Below are positions 25,396-37,489 of a stretch of 64,000 bases of DNA, piece by piece. The stretch comes from Toxonevra muliebris (lineage: Eukaryota; Arthropoda; Insecta; Diptera; Pallopteridae): assembly GCA_963691655.1 (NCBI GenBank), contig OY829326.1, forward strand, positions 25,718,878 through 25,782,877. Reading direction: 5' to 3'. The notes beneath the pieces were generated by a model. It saw only the letters and a list, made by a program, of their open reading frames with translations, did not search any database and had not been told where the DNA came from. How positions within the stretch are numbered: the first letter of the stretch is position 1; every line of letters starts with the position of its first letter. The position numbers and the translations under genes are program-made.

Positions 25396-26651
25396 TATTG
25401 GGAGTATGAATGTATAAACTGGTATTGTGAAAAAGTGATTATAAATTTATTCTTTAAAGTATTGTCCATCGTTAGCCACAACCTTTTCCCATCTTTCTGG
25501 TAGCATACGGATTCCGCGTCGAAAGAACTCCTCATCTTTTGAGGCTATCCACGAATCGACCCATTTTTTCAGTTCTTCGAAAGAACGGAAGTGCTGTTCA
25601 GCCAGGCCATGTGTCATCGATCAGAACACGTGGTAATCAGAAGGAGCAATGTCTGGAGAATACGGTGGTTGGGGTACCACTTCCCATTTCAGCGTTTCCA
25701 AGTATGTTTTTACTTGCCTTGCAAAATGCGGCCGACCATTGTCGTGCTGAAGAATAACTTCGTCGTGTCTATTCTCATATTCTGGCCTCTTATCCTTTAA
25801 TGCTCGGCTCAAACGCATCAATTGTAGTCGGTAGCGGTCGCCAGTGATCGTTTCATTCGGTTTCAACAGCTCATAATGCACGACACCTTTCATATCCCAC
25901 CAAATACACAGTATGAGTTTGGATCCATGGATGTTCGGCTTTGCCGTTGATGTTGATGCATGTCCGGGCGGTCCCCATGATTTTTTAGTCCTTGGGTTAT
26001 CGTAACGTATCCACTTTTCATCGCTAGTCACAATACGATGCAGAAAACCCTTTCTTTTCTGTCGTTCAATCAGCAGTTCACATGTGAAAGATCGCCGTTC
26101 GAGATCTCTGGGCTTCAATTCGTACGGCACCCCATTTCCTTGCTTTTGAATCATTCCCAATGCTTTTAATCGCTTAAAAATGATTGATTGATCAACTCCT
26201 AAAGATTCTGCAAGTTCTTGTTGCATTTGACATGAATCTTCTTCGAGTAATGCCTTCAATTCTTCATCTTCGAACTTTTTCGGGCCGCCTGAACGTTCCG
26301 TGTCTTCAATATCAAAATCACCACTTTTGAAACGGGCATACCACACCTGACACATTCTAACGTCTATAGCACAGTCAGGATAAGCTTCAGTGAGTAAACG
26401 ATGTGCTTCAGTTGCGTTTTTCTTTAAATGGAAGAAGCAAATTAAAACTTCCCGCAAATGTTGTTTTGTTGGCACGAAATTCGACATTTTCAGCTATAGT
26501 AAAACGCTTTTGTAAAATTATGAGAATTATTTGACAGATCAATTCTTGTAGTATTTTTGGCGCTCTTCGAGATAGAATAGCTGTTAATGTCAAAAAATGG
26601 CGCGTATGATAGATATGACAATTACGAGTTTATACATTCATACTCCCAATA
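25396..26651 (-). mobile_element. Mariner transposon, near-complete
   Basis: Terminal inverted repeats are visible at both ends: TATTGGGAGTATGAATGTAT with AAACT on the left (to 25420), and its exact reverse complement at 26627-26651 on the right. TA dinucleotides flank both ends (25394-25395 and 26652-26653), the mariner target duplication. Total length of about 1.26 kb and a single transposase gene on the minus strand fit the family. Between the ends, the TIR match decays after about 25 bp. The ends are still identical over that stretch, so the insertion looks fairly young. Confidence 0.9.
25447..26487 (-). pseudogene. Mariner transposase, interrupted by one stop codon
   Basis: The frame starts MSNFVPTKQHLREVLICFFH and runs 346 codons to TAA at 25447, the normal mariner length (about 345). 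Residues 1-110 cover the two helix-turn-helix DNA-binding motifs (FKSGDFDIEDTERSGGPKK linker at about 53-71). The catalytic triad is present: TSDEKWI near residue 155, HDNGRPHFA near 250, and YSPDIAPSDYH near 280-285. Together these are the DDD catalytic triad of mariner. At codon 289 (TGA at 25621) the frame stops, after which it continues as SMTHGLAEQHFRSFEELKKW and ends VVANDGQYFKE. The stop sits where family members have Arg, consistent with a CGA to TGA transition. The protein closely resembles Mos1-type transposases as I recall them. It likely yields a 288-residue product lacking the C-terminal end. Confidence 0.92.
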
Positions 26652-26659
26652 TATTGATT

Positions 26660-28860
26660 TGTGAATCAAAAAGGAAGGCTTTTCCCATTTTTGAATTTAT
26701 ACGATCTAAGTTGATTAACTTGAGTTCATGTCATCAAATCGAATTCCCCTCAAAAAATTACAAAAAACCCAAATATTTAAAAAACAGAGAAATTACAACA
26801 ACAAAGACTTTCCTTGTAGTACCAAGCACAGCTCTGTTTAAATATTTTACTTTAATATTAAGATATTCCTAACAAAAAAATAAATATCTAACAAAATACC
26901 ATTCCATTTCAGTATATTACGACCTAAAGCTCAGTGAGGGTACATAAATTCATCCTATGAATCCTTAGGGATTTAAAAGTACAGAGGAGATGAATCTATA
27001 TAGATTTTGATTAAAGTCTGTTAATTTTACAAGCCAAAGGCTGAAGAAAATTGAAAGCAGAGCAATGTACATATGCCCAACATTGTATAAAATAGAAGTT
27101 TAAAGATTATGAAGGGTCACAAAAATGAATTGTTTTAATATTTACATAAATATGTACATACTTACACATACATATACAAATACCTACTAAAATCTTAAAA
27201 CAACATCAAGAAAATTAAACGGAATGACCATGCTGAAAACTGGTAGTAAACCTTTTTACTTTTCTAATCAAAAATATAAAGAGGGTGCAATTTTAAATAT
27301 TTAACAATATTTCCGTTTTTTTTTTTGCTGTTTTTATTGCATTTTAACCCTAACAAGATGTAAACATACATACACACATGTACTTTTCTTTAGCCAAAGA
27401 GTTAGAAATTTCTATTTTTTTATGAAAAACATTAAGGCACTCATTGAAGAAAGAAAAAGAAAAAGTAACAGAAGAAGAAATGTGACTACAAAATATTTTT
27501 ATGGCTAATATAAATGTGTCTACAGTGCAATGCTAGAATAAGTATGTACATCTACACTTGGGGGAACAATAATTTTCTTAAAAAAGAAGAAAAAAGTGAA
27601 ATGGCAAGCAGAAAAAAAAATTACAAAAAAGAAGAGCGAAGATATATTGCAAAAACAAGAATGTGAAATTTAAAAAAACATACGAGATTAAAAATAAGAA
27701 GAAGCAGATAAAGCAGTCAGTCTTCAGTCTATACTTAAGAATATAGTTAGTTGAAATGAAGAGAAACAAAACCGTAGTAGGAAATGAAAACGGAAATATT
27801 GGGAAACTCGCTATTTCTTGACTTCAACTCTTTGCTGCTACACTTTCAGTTAGGACCAAAACTTGAAGTACTTTTGGCTAAAATATACACAAACGTGTGT
27901 GCATGTTATACACCAGGCGTTTTCTTTATTTAAGCCATTGGGTATAACGGCTTTACACGCATACATCTTTGTTCACACACACACACATATACATATGTAT
28001 GTATGTATGCATAACATATACTTATAAATGAACTCAAATGAAAATATAATTCGCAAAAAAGAACATGGGAGGAAAACAGAAAAAAAAAACAAAGAAATGA
28101 AACCCTCTTAAGATATTTGCTTGCAATATTTTTATGAGCGTTTCTTTTACGTCGTTGTTGTTGCTGTAGTGCTTGTTTATTTCCTTGCAATAGAGAAGAA
28201 TTTAAGTAAATGCTACAGCAAGCACAACAAATACAAAAAAATGTTAAAGAAAAAAGAAAAAAAAAATGTGAAAAAAAGGAAGCACCATAAAAATCTGCTT
28301 ATTGTGTAAAATGAAACAAAAACGTTGATAATTGCAAGCATGAGAAAATATAGCGCTCGTTTTTATACAAACATACACACGGGCACACAACACGTCGCCT
28401 TTTATAGTAAAGTTGTATACTCGTATATGTGTGTGTGTGTGCATGCGAGTTTTAGTATTGAAACCAACTGAAGGATTATATATTTGTACCCTATAGCAAT
28501 ATTTAATATGCCTTCACTTTGCTGTGCGTTTAATGCGCTTCTTTTTTCACTCTCGTTACTTTGGTATAAAAAATCGGAACTAAGTCAACATTTTATTGAT
28601 TGAATCATTTAGTGTTTATAAAATTAATTTAGTTAGGAAATAGTGAGAATTACAATTCTTTAAGTACAAATTTGTCAGAACTCGTTTTTCATAACAAGCT
28701 TTGTAGTTTAAGATAATATTTATTATGAAGAACTTATTTTTAACAATAGATTCCTTCAATTCGGAGACATAACCCGGAAAAAAAACATTAAGAATGGTGC
28801 TTTAATTTATATTTTATAATCAAATAATTTCAGCTATTCATATTTGTCTCTTATAAGAAT
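26660..28860. other. Intronic AT-rich DNA
   Basis: No gene is seen. The frames at 27578-27769, 27930-28190 and 28121-28444 are Phe/Lys/Cys-rich products of A- and T-runs. A (CA)n-ATATGTATG microsatellite lies at 27976-28010 and a (TG)n tract at 28425-28442. Confidence 0.5.
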
Positions 28861-29185
28861 GAGAGAGGTTAAACTAGCGAGCATGTTGTCGCACCGCGCT
28901 CAACAATCAATATAAAAAACTTTCGATTTTATGGTGGAATGTTGATCCAACGGTTGGTGTTTGTGTTTACACGATCGAACACAGATTACATTGATATATG
29001 CTCGATCGTTTTAACCCCCTTAATGACTTCCGAACTGACAATATACCGAATTTAAGCGAATGACGGAAATCAAAATCACTCTCATTTCTTTTCAATATAC
29101 ACGTGTAAGAATGCGTATCCAATGCGTTTCTTATTTTGGAAGCTGAATTCAATCAGAATGTAGGCAGACTGGAGGGAGTTTAATT

Positions 29186-29665
29186 CATTTTAGGCCGGCA
29201 CTAGATGCCGTGATCCGATTTTAAAAAATTTTCAAAACACAATTTCTATAGGTCTTCAATAAAAAATTTTAGTACTTAAAAAAAGAAAAAAAAGTTGTTT
29301 ATGAATTTTAGAGGGCGTAGAGGTTTTTGGGTGCATTATTGTTGAATTTTGCTTATTTTTCAAAGTGCTTTTTTTCGCAAAACTTTAGCCAGCTGTAGCC
29401 TCTAAAAATATATGAGCATCAGTGAAGTTATAATTTCTACATCAAGTTTGGCATTTTATCGAGGTTAAATTCTCATTTGTTTTTGATTTTCAAATCCACA
29501 TTTCAAAAAAGTATGTGTGTTCACCTGACCTTTAAGTCAAGTAAAATAAAATATTTTTAAATTATCTAAATGGGACTTTAAAGTTAGTATATATTGAAGT
29601 ACTAAACAGTGATTACTTTTGGAAAAAATTTGTAAATCTATTTTTGACGAATTTTCCAAGTTGCT
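29186..29665 (+). repeat. Dispersed repeat family C, copy 2
   Basis: Second copy of the family described at 8760-9345, same orientation. It begins GGCCGGCACTAGATGCCGTG and contains TTTTAGTACTTA, AGCTGTAGCCTCT and AAAATATATGAGCATC. Divergence is moderate, with many indels, so the copies are not a recent duplication. Confidence 0.6.
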
Positions 29666-29869
29666 GTTTCATTAGTCGAATGTAGGGACGAAATAGTTAA
29701 ACCCGAAATAGTGCATTTTCATTGACGTAATTATGCGGAAATTGCTATACAAAATACTTTCAATAACCATTTATGTAATATATGTATCTACAAAATTATT
29801 CATCATTTGTTTTTGTTTTCCCCAATGGAGCATAAAGTCTCAATATGTGCAATATTCTCCTTTGCCAAG

Positions 29870-31034
29870 TCTAGTGTTTGATAGAAAACTTTGTCGCTTG
29901 GCCACCAAAGTTGCACACAAAGCTCTAAATTTGATTTGTCAGCCATTCAGTGGTTCGCTCAAATACTTTACATCCTGGCATTGTCTTCAACGTCTATTAT
30001 GTCTCGAGATAAATGAGGGAGTGCACTACTTCTATAGCTTCGTTCTTTATTATGAACGTAGTGTTTGGTGTGGGTTTTATTCAAATTTGCTTCGACCTTC
30101 GATACTTCTTTTCTTAGATTTTCCGAATGCTTAACAGAGAGCAGGCAAATATTTGAAAGTTTTAGAGTATACCTTGTCTTTCCTTGTCGATGGAAATATT
30201 GTACAGTTTATAATCAATGGTCGAGGTTAAAATACTATGAGCCCATGGGTAGATACACCAGTATCTTGCAAGCGGAAATATATGCAATTGATAGATGTGC
30301 ATACTTTAATCTCAAGCGCACCTACCGGCATTGATAGCTAAACGGCACTTAAATCTCATCAGGTTACCTTAAAACTGGTGATGGAATGCCTTGATAAACT
30401 AAATATATTTGGGTTATATAATCGGGTATGGATCCATTGTGTTACGGGTCATATTGGGATTAAAAGGAATGAATCTGCGGATATACTAGCAAAGAAAGGA
30501 ACATCAACCCCTTTCATAGGTTCGGAGCCATTCTGCGGAATAGGTAAAGAAACATTCTCTACTCTAATTAAGAAAGAAGAAGAAAATCAAAGGAAATTAT
30601 ACTGGGAACATAGACCAGGACTAGAGCATTCGAAAGCACTATTAAGAACCTATAACCTAAAATGCTTCAAGGAATGTATAAATTTGTCAATGAATAGTCT
30701 TAGAATCATTACAGGAATTCTAACAGGTCATTGCAGGTTGAGCTATCACCTAACAAAACTGGGAATTACATTTAATGAATCATGTAGGTTTTGCAGAGAA
30801 GATGGGGAATCTGCGAAGTACATCTTAGGACAGTGTTCTGCACTTATGCATACTCGTTAAAGAAATCTGGGTGACCACCAAATACCAGATGATAATTTCA
30901 ACTCCATAGAAGTGGGATCAATACTAAAATTTCTATTGGAGGCTGGACTTATGGAAATACTATGAGTCCATGAAGGGGCACAATAGATCTTAAAGGTCGC
31001 AGTGCGCTACCCCAACAATAATAATAATAATAAT
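29870..31034 (+). pseudogene. RNase H-type non-LTR retrotransposon 3' end with (AAT)n tail
   Basis: From about 30240, MGRYTSILQAEIYAIDRCAY matches the FQAEIYAI block of LINE RNase H domains. After a stop-containing gap, 30378-30860 gives MECLDKLNIFGLYNRVWIHC followed by VTGHIGIKRNESADILAKKG, the second RNase H block (WVPGHxGxxGNExADxLAxxG). Next come LTGHCRLSYHLTKLGI and CRFCREDGESAKYILGQC, the CCHC-like C-terminal motif of such elements. A stop at 30858 is followed by an in-frame tail, LGDHQIPDDNFNS, and the copy ends in an AAT repeat at 31015-31034, a plausible 3' tail. Stops and frameshifts upstream (29870-30340) leave it inactive. It belongs to an I/LOA/R1-like RNase H-bearing group; the exact clade is uncertain. 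Confidence 0.7.
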
Positions 31035-31469
31035 CAATGATGATAAAAGAAAGAAGAGCGCATGTTTATTTTGTAGTGAAACTTTCATAAAATCGGGGTC
31101 TGTGATAAAACTTAGCAAATAAAATTATAATTTTACGGATTTCCACGCTTTTAAAGCTTTGCATTTGCATACATTTTGATGAGCATTTCACTGCCCTTGG
31201 GTATATTTTACGCATATGTATGCATTAAGAATTCACCTAATGAAGATATTTAAAAGAAAATCCGATTACTTTGCAATTTCATTTCTAGTATTATGTTTAG
31301 CATGCAGAAAAGAATTCACGCTTAAATTGTTTACAAATTTCTAAATTTAGTTTTATGTACTTTTCGAATTTTTGTTTTATTATAAATTTATTTAAATTAG
31401 ATACTACTTAATAAAAATGTAACTAAGCAATAGAATTACGATGATTGTATACAATAAAAAGAGTTTTCT

Positions 31470-32000
31470 GAAGTTATATATAAACAAGTTAATGAACAAA
31501 TATAGTCAACACAACAACAATGTATATAGAGACGGGCAAATCAGACGGCCGTTTCGGAATCCGCCACAATTCCTCATCAGTGATCTTAGTGATAGTTCTT
31601 AATCTTTCAATATCCTATATAAGCTACTAATATTTGAAATCAAAACCCAGAATTACGGATTTGATCCCAAATATCTTCACTGAATAGAGATATTGAAAGA
31701 AACTACCACTACCGTTCTATACACTTATGTTGTTGTTTTTTCCCCATTGTAGCTAGTCTGCATAACAGTTCGTTATTTGAAAGTCTAGTACATGAGAGAG
31801 TGTGTGTGTTTGTGAGAAAATGATTCTAGGTGTCATTTTTTCTGAACGGTCCCCATTCGATCAGTTCATGATAATTTTTTCGGAGACTATGAAAATTAAA
31901 TCTAGAGGTTAATTTTCAAAGTCATGACTTAAGTTCATGTCAATTTCGTTATTTGAAGTTATATATAAACAGATTAAGGAACAAATGTAGTCATCAGAGT
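31470..32000 (-). repeat. Dispersed repeat family D, copy B (tandem-permuted)
   Basis: Reverse complement of copy A (11780-12034), but with sub-blocks in circularly permuted order and a segment of about 35 bp (GAAGTTATATATAAACA...GAACAAATRTAGTCA) present at both ends, at 31470 and 31955. That spacing gives a unit of about 485 bp, so this copy holds slightly more than one unit of a former tandem array. Between the sub-blocks lies about 200 bp (31680-31880) with weak similarity to 11235-11300. Confidence 0.65.
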
Positions 32001-33060
32001 TTTCTTTCTTTTTTAAATGATAACTGTCTTCTTACTTCTTATCCTCCTCTCGCTACTATCTATGGTAATAATAATCTTACATAAAATCGCACACATGTGG
32101 CTTCTTTAGATAAATACTCACACAATTACTTTTAAATGAAATAACACAACAGTTAATTTTGCAACAACTTTCTGAGGAATGCATTAACAAATTCATTGAA
32201 ACTCTACGTCTTCCATGATGAAAAGAACTATTAGAAATACGATATCTGACGAATTCAACAGAAAAAATGAGGGCAACTAAATTTGTTATTGTTATAAAAT
32301 TCAAGCGAAAAGTGGAGGATTGCAAAAGTAGCATATTTGTTATTCCGTTTTATTCAAAAAGAGTTCATTTTAGTGAATCAACCCTCTAGTGCATATGACT
32401 GTCTATAGGCGGGTAAAACTTAAAACCATATAACAGGCAAAAGAAAAATATTGGAGACATTATTGCAAGTGGTACAATTTAGTCACCTAATCTATTTAAT
32501 TTTTTGTCTCTAGCTAATGTTTAATATTGTGACCAGTTGAATGATGAAAAAGTGTTTGAACGTTGGGAAAAAATTATTTTGCTTCAAAAGGGAAAGCAAT
32601 TACCCAAGGAATCTTAGACAAAAAACGAAAAAATTTGTTTTTTCGCTACTTATTACTTATTTTTATTTTTTTTTAGGTCTTTTGAATTTTCAGACTAATA
32701 TTTTTTTGAAACTACCTGCATAAGACTGCTTAAAAGCGGAAAACCAATTTTGTGGTCTAAAAAGCTGAAACTGATTTTGATTAGAAAACCAATTTCAGAT
32801 TCGTAGTTTTGTGGCTTACATTTAACTTGAAACTGCATTTTATTTCAAAAAATCTTGACTATGCACTAGAAAGTTAATTCTTAGACTAGTTAAAAATTCA
32901 TTCTAGGTAATGAAATTAGGCTGAAAACACTTTCGTCTAATAGTACAATGAATGATATTTAGGTATCAAACTTAGATTCATTAAATTTATGTAAAATATG
33001 AATACTCGTAATATTAGTAGCTTACATAGAATGTTGAAATATCTCAATTCCTCAATTTTA
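32001..33060. other. Intronic DNA without recognised features
   Basis: AT-rich. The frames at 32077-32334 (minus) and 32541-32723 have no recognisable domain. Confidence 0.45.
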
Positions 33061-33121
33061 TGAAGACATTCACCAGAATTATAAACACATTCGTCAATAT
33101 TATGAACACATTCATCAAAGG
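33060..33121 (+). repeat. 21-bp satellite fragment
   Basis: About three units of the ACATTCRTCAATATTATGA family (33065-33118), the same repeat that forms the large array in intron 2 and in the same orientation. Confidence 0.7.
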
Positions 33122-33403
33122 ACTGCTTCAGAAAAAATTGCCGCTTAGTAAATTCGAAATATTTTGTAAAGTTGTGGCTTAATTTTTATAAAAATTGGAA
33201 TTCAATTATGGTATTTTATTCAAGTTCATTTATTAACACAAAAAATTTTGTACTTTTAATTTTTGATAAAATTTTTAGTTTTTTCCGGCACCCCTACACT
33301 GAGGGTAAAAATGCTGTTATATCAAACGGAAAGGATATTAAACCAACAGATTTTGCTGTTAAGTCCCATCCAAAAGTGTAGTGTAGCTGCCAAAATTCTT
33401 CAG

Positions 33404-33490
33404 GCTATAGCCTAGTTGTCTAGTGTGCAAGCAAGCACGCAGCCACTTGTGGCTAAAATTCAAATCCCACAAATTTCTTTTTACTTTTTT
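33404..33490 (+). repeat. tRNA-derived SINE head
   Basis: TAGCCTAGTTGTC at 33408-33420 fits the polymerase III A box and AATTCAAATCC at 33458-33468 fits the B box, about 50 bp apart as in tRNAs and tRNA-derived SINEs. An A-rich tail follows (to about 33520). The acceptor stem does not pair, so it is not a functional tRNA. Confidence 0.45.
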
Positions 33491-33599
33491 TGAAATAAAT
33501 TTCAAAATCAAAAAAAAAAAATTTTATTTTTGAATTATTTTTTCTTTTTGTTTTTTGTTCAATTTATTTTTTTTTTATTTATTATTATCGTTTTAAATT

Positions 33600-33706
33600 A
33601 TTTTTTCTTGAATTGCTTTTTCCCAGGCTCGAACCTGTGTCCGAAAAACATTCGCGTAATGACTGTCAAACAACGCGCTTACCAACTGTGCCACATAACC
33701 AAATTT
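33600..33706 (-). repeat. tRNA-like element (class II-like) or SINE head
   Basis: On the minus strand TGGCACAGTTGGTAAGCGCG (A box, 33674-33693) is followed about 50 bases on by GGTTCGAGCCT (B box, 33625-33635). Both boxes are close to consensus and better preserved than those of the neighbour at 33404. The spacing is longer than in class I tRNAs. The GGTTATGTG 5' end does not pair with the GCAATTC 3' side, so I favour a SINE head over a tRNA gene. It points toward the copy at 33404-33490, tail to tail. Confidence 0.45.
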
Positions 33707-34294
33707 GTTTTCAATGGATTTTGTTTGTTTTACTCTCTCAATGGTTGGAGCACTAATTACTGTTTTTTAACTCTTTGAGGCACACGATTTTAAGGAAAAT
33801 AAAAACTCCAGTTGCACAGATTTTTTTTGGTTTATAGCATTGGCAACTGAATGAGAAACTGTAAATAAAATGTTAAACTATATGACCATAAGTAATTTCA
33901 ACTTTTCGAGGTGGGTTAAAATATATCCCACCATGCATAAAAAACTAAGCAAAAGTTGGGACAATTTTTACCCTACCTAACCTTAAACAGTTAACTATGC
34001 AAGAGAGAGTAAGATATACAAATTTGAAATACTCAATCAGGCTGTCTTTGTTTATCATTATTTCTAAAAATAGACCGTATAAAATTTTGAAATTGTGCTG
34101 GTGAAAGCCAAAAATGTTGTTATTGTATTGGAGTTTCCATTAGCCCTGTCTGAACTAAATATTCAAGAGATAAAGGCAGACGAAAATTGTCAATACAAAA
34201 TAAAAAACTGTTGAATCAAACAAATTGCTTTCAATACAACAGATTTCCTTTACAACAGCGATGAACTGTTAAAATCACATTTTCTTTTCTCGGT

Positions 34295-34805
34295 GTACCA
34301 TTAACGTTTTTATGGTAGTTTCAGAGACTTTTTGGGCCGCTACTCATTATTCACTTTTTTGTTGTCTTAATTTTTATTAATTATTTATGCCCAATACCTT
34401 TCGATTGGCTTGAGTTCTGGGCAGTTTGTTGGATACGCTTCCCACATCACTATATGAAAGTTGTTGTTTATGTACTACTCAAAGGCTACTTTACTGCAAT
34501 GACAGGAAGCGAGATCGGGCACAAAAAAATTTGGATTCCTCATGCTGTCTTAAGAATGGCAATAATCTCTTATTCAAGCACTCTTGAACATAAATGTCGG
34601 AGATAATCGTACCCAAGGCCGCAAAAGACTTGTTTCTTTTACCACAATTGCATATAGCTAACCAAACAAGAAATTTACGTGAAAACTTCGACTATCTTTT
34701 GGTCCGAAAATTTTTATCCACATTACCTCGCGAATCTGCAGTACAAAATTCCTGGCCAGGAAGTTGTGAAAAGTCAATCAAAACGTATGTTTCGTCGTCC
34801 ATTAG
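34295..34805 (-). pseudogene. Tc1/mariner-superfamily transposase relic (second type)
   Basis: On the minus strand MDDETYVLIDFSQLPGQEFC opens the piece and holds the first catalytic Asp. NFRTKR, KFLVWLAICNCGKRNKSFAA, IISDIYVQECLNKRLLPFLR and VPDLASCHCSK (second Asp) follow. CPELKPIERYWA is the third acidic block. These blocks match the IS630-like/mariner group in which the second motif is PDLASCHYS, which is distinct from the intact mariner at 25.4 kb. Several in-frame stops (after KR, after FE, after YWA) and a missing N-terminus make it inactive. Confidence 0.75.
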
Positions 34806-34892
34806 ACATCAATCGTATTTTTCAAAATACTCATGTTTTAATTTTTGGAATCGCTCTGCTTCCCTCCATTCCAGTCGAGGGCACATTTGTCA

Positions 34893-34995
34893 TTTTTGAA
34901 CACATTTATCAATTTTGTGAACACATTCATCAATATTAAGAAAACATTCGTCAATATTATGAACTCATTCTCTATATTTATGAATACATTCATTA
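34893..34995 (+). repeat. 21-bp satellite fragment beside the mariner-like relic
   Basis: Four to five units of the ACATTCATCAATATTRTGA family, some shifted or diverged, directly following the transposase relic. Orientation is the same as the main array in intron 2. Confidence 0.7.
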
Positions 34996-34999
34996 TATT

Positions 35000-36815
35000 C
35001 ATGAAAGTTTAAACAAATTTTCGTGTTAAATTTATTTCACAATATGACATCTTAACTATTTTAGTAATCAGATTTTTCCAATTCTTTACTATGGAAAGAA
35101 TTTTGAATGAAATCTTTTGAAAGAATTAATAAAATTTTTAGCTGGGGACACATCTGCACATACTTTTTCTTGTAAGATACCATTAATCGTTTGCCTACAC
35201 ATGCACATACAAATACATTCAAACATTTCTACAACATTATTCATATGATCCCAAATTTGGATGTCTACGTCATTGATAATATGTACATATGTATGTCTAA
35301 GACAGAGTATGATAAATTACTTACTTTTTTATTTATTTATTTTTTTTTATGGAAACATTTTGTCGTTAACATCTTTATCGTGATGATATATATTAAGTTC
35401 AATGTGATTCATTTTGACGAACTGTCATCAAAACTGTTAGCAACAAGACTCTACTAGTAATGAATCAATGACAGAAACGTTGCAGAAATTTCTATGTATT
35501 TTTTTTTTAATCTCTACTGGGTAGAGAGTTACGCATTTGATTTACGTCATATACGAAAATTGGAACTGCAAATAAAAAAAATCAAAACAAGATTACAATT
35601 GCAGTAAAAAATAGATGGAAAAAATACATAACTACACATGTGAATGTAAAAATTTCAAAAGAAAAAAAAAAGTTAAAACCAAATGTGAAATGAAAGAGTT
35701 GTTAGTAAAAAAAAAACACAGCAACAAAATATCGAGTTCTTGTTTTCCCCAGCTACTGCTTTATTGTTATTGTGATGCTGTTATGATTGTTTTTGGTTTT
35801 GGTTTTATACATATACTCATATCTGTTGCTGTATTGCTGTTTGTTGTTGCTGTTGTATATATTTTTCTGCAAGGACACTCATCTTTCGCATACATTTATG
35901 CTGTAATTTATTGTTGTATTCATATGAAATCCATTTTGAAATGAAGCTTATGAGTGCTTTTCAATTTCATTTCATATCAATTTGATTTCTTCTTATTCGT
36001 GTGTGTAAGTATGTTTTTGTGCATGTGTGTGGGTGATATGGTTATATCTATAGGTATTTTTTTTTTTTATTCCAAGACTTTTGTATGTTTGCATTTACAA
36101 ATGAACTATTTTTCAAAAACAAAAATCTTTCAATTGTTCAATACAACAAATAGCATTTATTTATTTATTTTTCCTTAAAACTCATGAAGTGGAAATATAG
36201 TTTTTATTAATATTTATGCAGTATTCTTTGTGTATTGTTTTGAAAGAAGAAATCCTTTTCCAAAAATTTTCCTCTCAAGTTTATGCCTATAAAATTTAGG
36301 CAGTTTATTGTTTTGTGAAATTTTTAATTTGCAATTTAAAAATTGAAAAGTTTTTGAATGATAAACTATTTAATTTTCTGGGAAAAACTATTTTTTTTTA
36401 AGTATAAACAATGGGAAAAATTATCTTTACTATTTAGTTTTGAGAGAAAGTAGGACAGGTGAAAATTAATTGATATATTTATTTATAATTAAATGTTTTT
36501 TTGTTTTTTATGATAGCTAAAGAAATACCTACAATGATGATCGATCAAAAGAGAAAGCAAATGACTTAAACTTAGCCAGACCTGGTATCTCTGAATGGCC
36601 TAGAGACCACAATAGTTGTAAGCTATTTATTATGCTTATAATTATTCCTTTGAGTTTGAACTTACACATAAGACTATCTTAGAAAAATGAGGGGGTATTA
36701 CTTAACTGCCACTTCAAGCTCAAAGGCTTAATACTAGAATATCAAAAATAGTTTTCCAGGGAGAAATGAATCATAGTACCGTCTCGCTTCAACCTTCATG
36801 CCAAACATTTCTTGA
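35000..36815. other. Intronic DNA without recognised features
   Basis: AT-rich with T-runs and GTT/TTG-rich sequence (35750-35870). The 35615-35944 frame (109 codons) is Lys-rich and then Val/Leu/Phe-rich because of composition; no domain is recognised. Confidence 0.45.
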
Positions 36816-37200
36816 ATGACAACTATAGAAAATCTTGGGTTAACAAAAACGGGTATTCGCATTGTCTTAGGCTTCCTAACTGAACTTTGTAGAGTAAACA
36901 AACACCTATATAACATGAAAATAAGTCAGGATGGCTTTTGTAGGTTATGTAATGACAAAGAGAAAATGGCTGAACACCTATTGTCTTATAAGGATCCGTC
37001 TTCGTTACTTAGGGAATCGCTACCTAAAACCGTCAGAAATTGTGGACAAATCTCGAAAGAATGTTTTAGAATTTGTAAAGAATACAAAACTCAGGGATGA
37101 TTTGTGCTCAATAAAGTTTATCACAATAGGCGCAATTGAGGCTTCAGTGACTAGGTGACTAGATCCCGCTCTTTATTCAATATAATCTAATCTGACCGCC
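36816..37200 (+). pseudogene. RNase H-type LINE 3' end fragment
   Basis: NLGLTKTGIRIVLGFLTELC followed by RVNKHLYNMKISQDGFCRLC matches the segment after RNase H in the 29.9-31.0 kb element (LRIITGILTGHCRLSYHLTKLGI, then a CRFC motif). After a frameshift near 36990, EIVDKSRKNVLEFVKNTKLR gives the last residues before a stop at 37156. A TAATCTAATCTGA tail follows. It is 5'-truncated and frameshifted, and a different subfamily from the 30-kb copy. Confidence 0.65.
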
Positions 37201-37489
37201 TCGCTCTGCAAACGCTCCAGAGTATACTCAATTTACATTTCTACTTTTATCTGCGAAAATTGGTTGTCAGTTCGCCCTAAACTATGAATCAGATATGAAT
37301 ATTAATTTCTCAAATGGTAACAATTCCCAATATTGAGTCCAAAAACGGGCTATGGGGCAGGCCCTCCCAAAACTGTAAAATATTTCTACATCGGAAATTA
37401 GATTATTAGATTTACTTGGACAACATCAAATTTGGATTTTCAGGGTAAGACTATAAATGCATTATCTCCGGATATTTTCGTTTTTGATC

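Noticed and set aside
33600..33706. Functional tRNA gene
   Set aside because: A and B boxes are good but the acceptor stem does not pair; a SINE head is more likely.
35615..35944. 109-codon frame
   Set aside because: Lys-rich then Val/Leu-rich stretch from A-rich and GTT-rich DNA; no domain.
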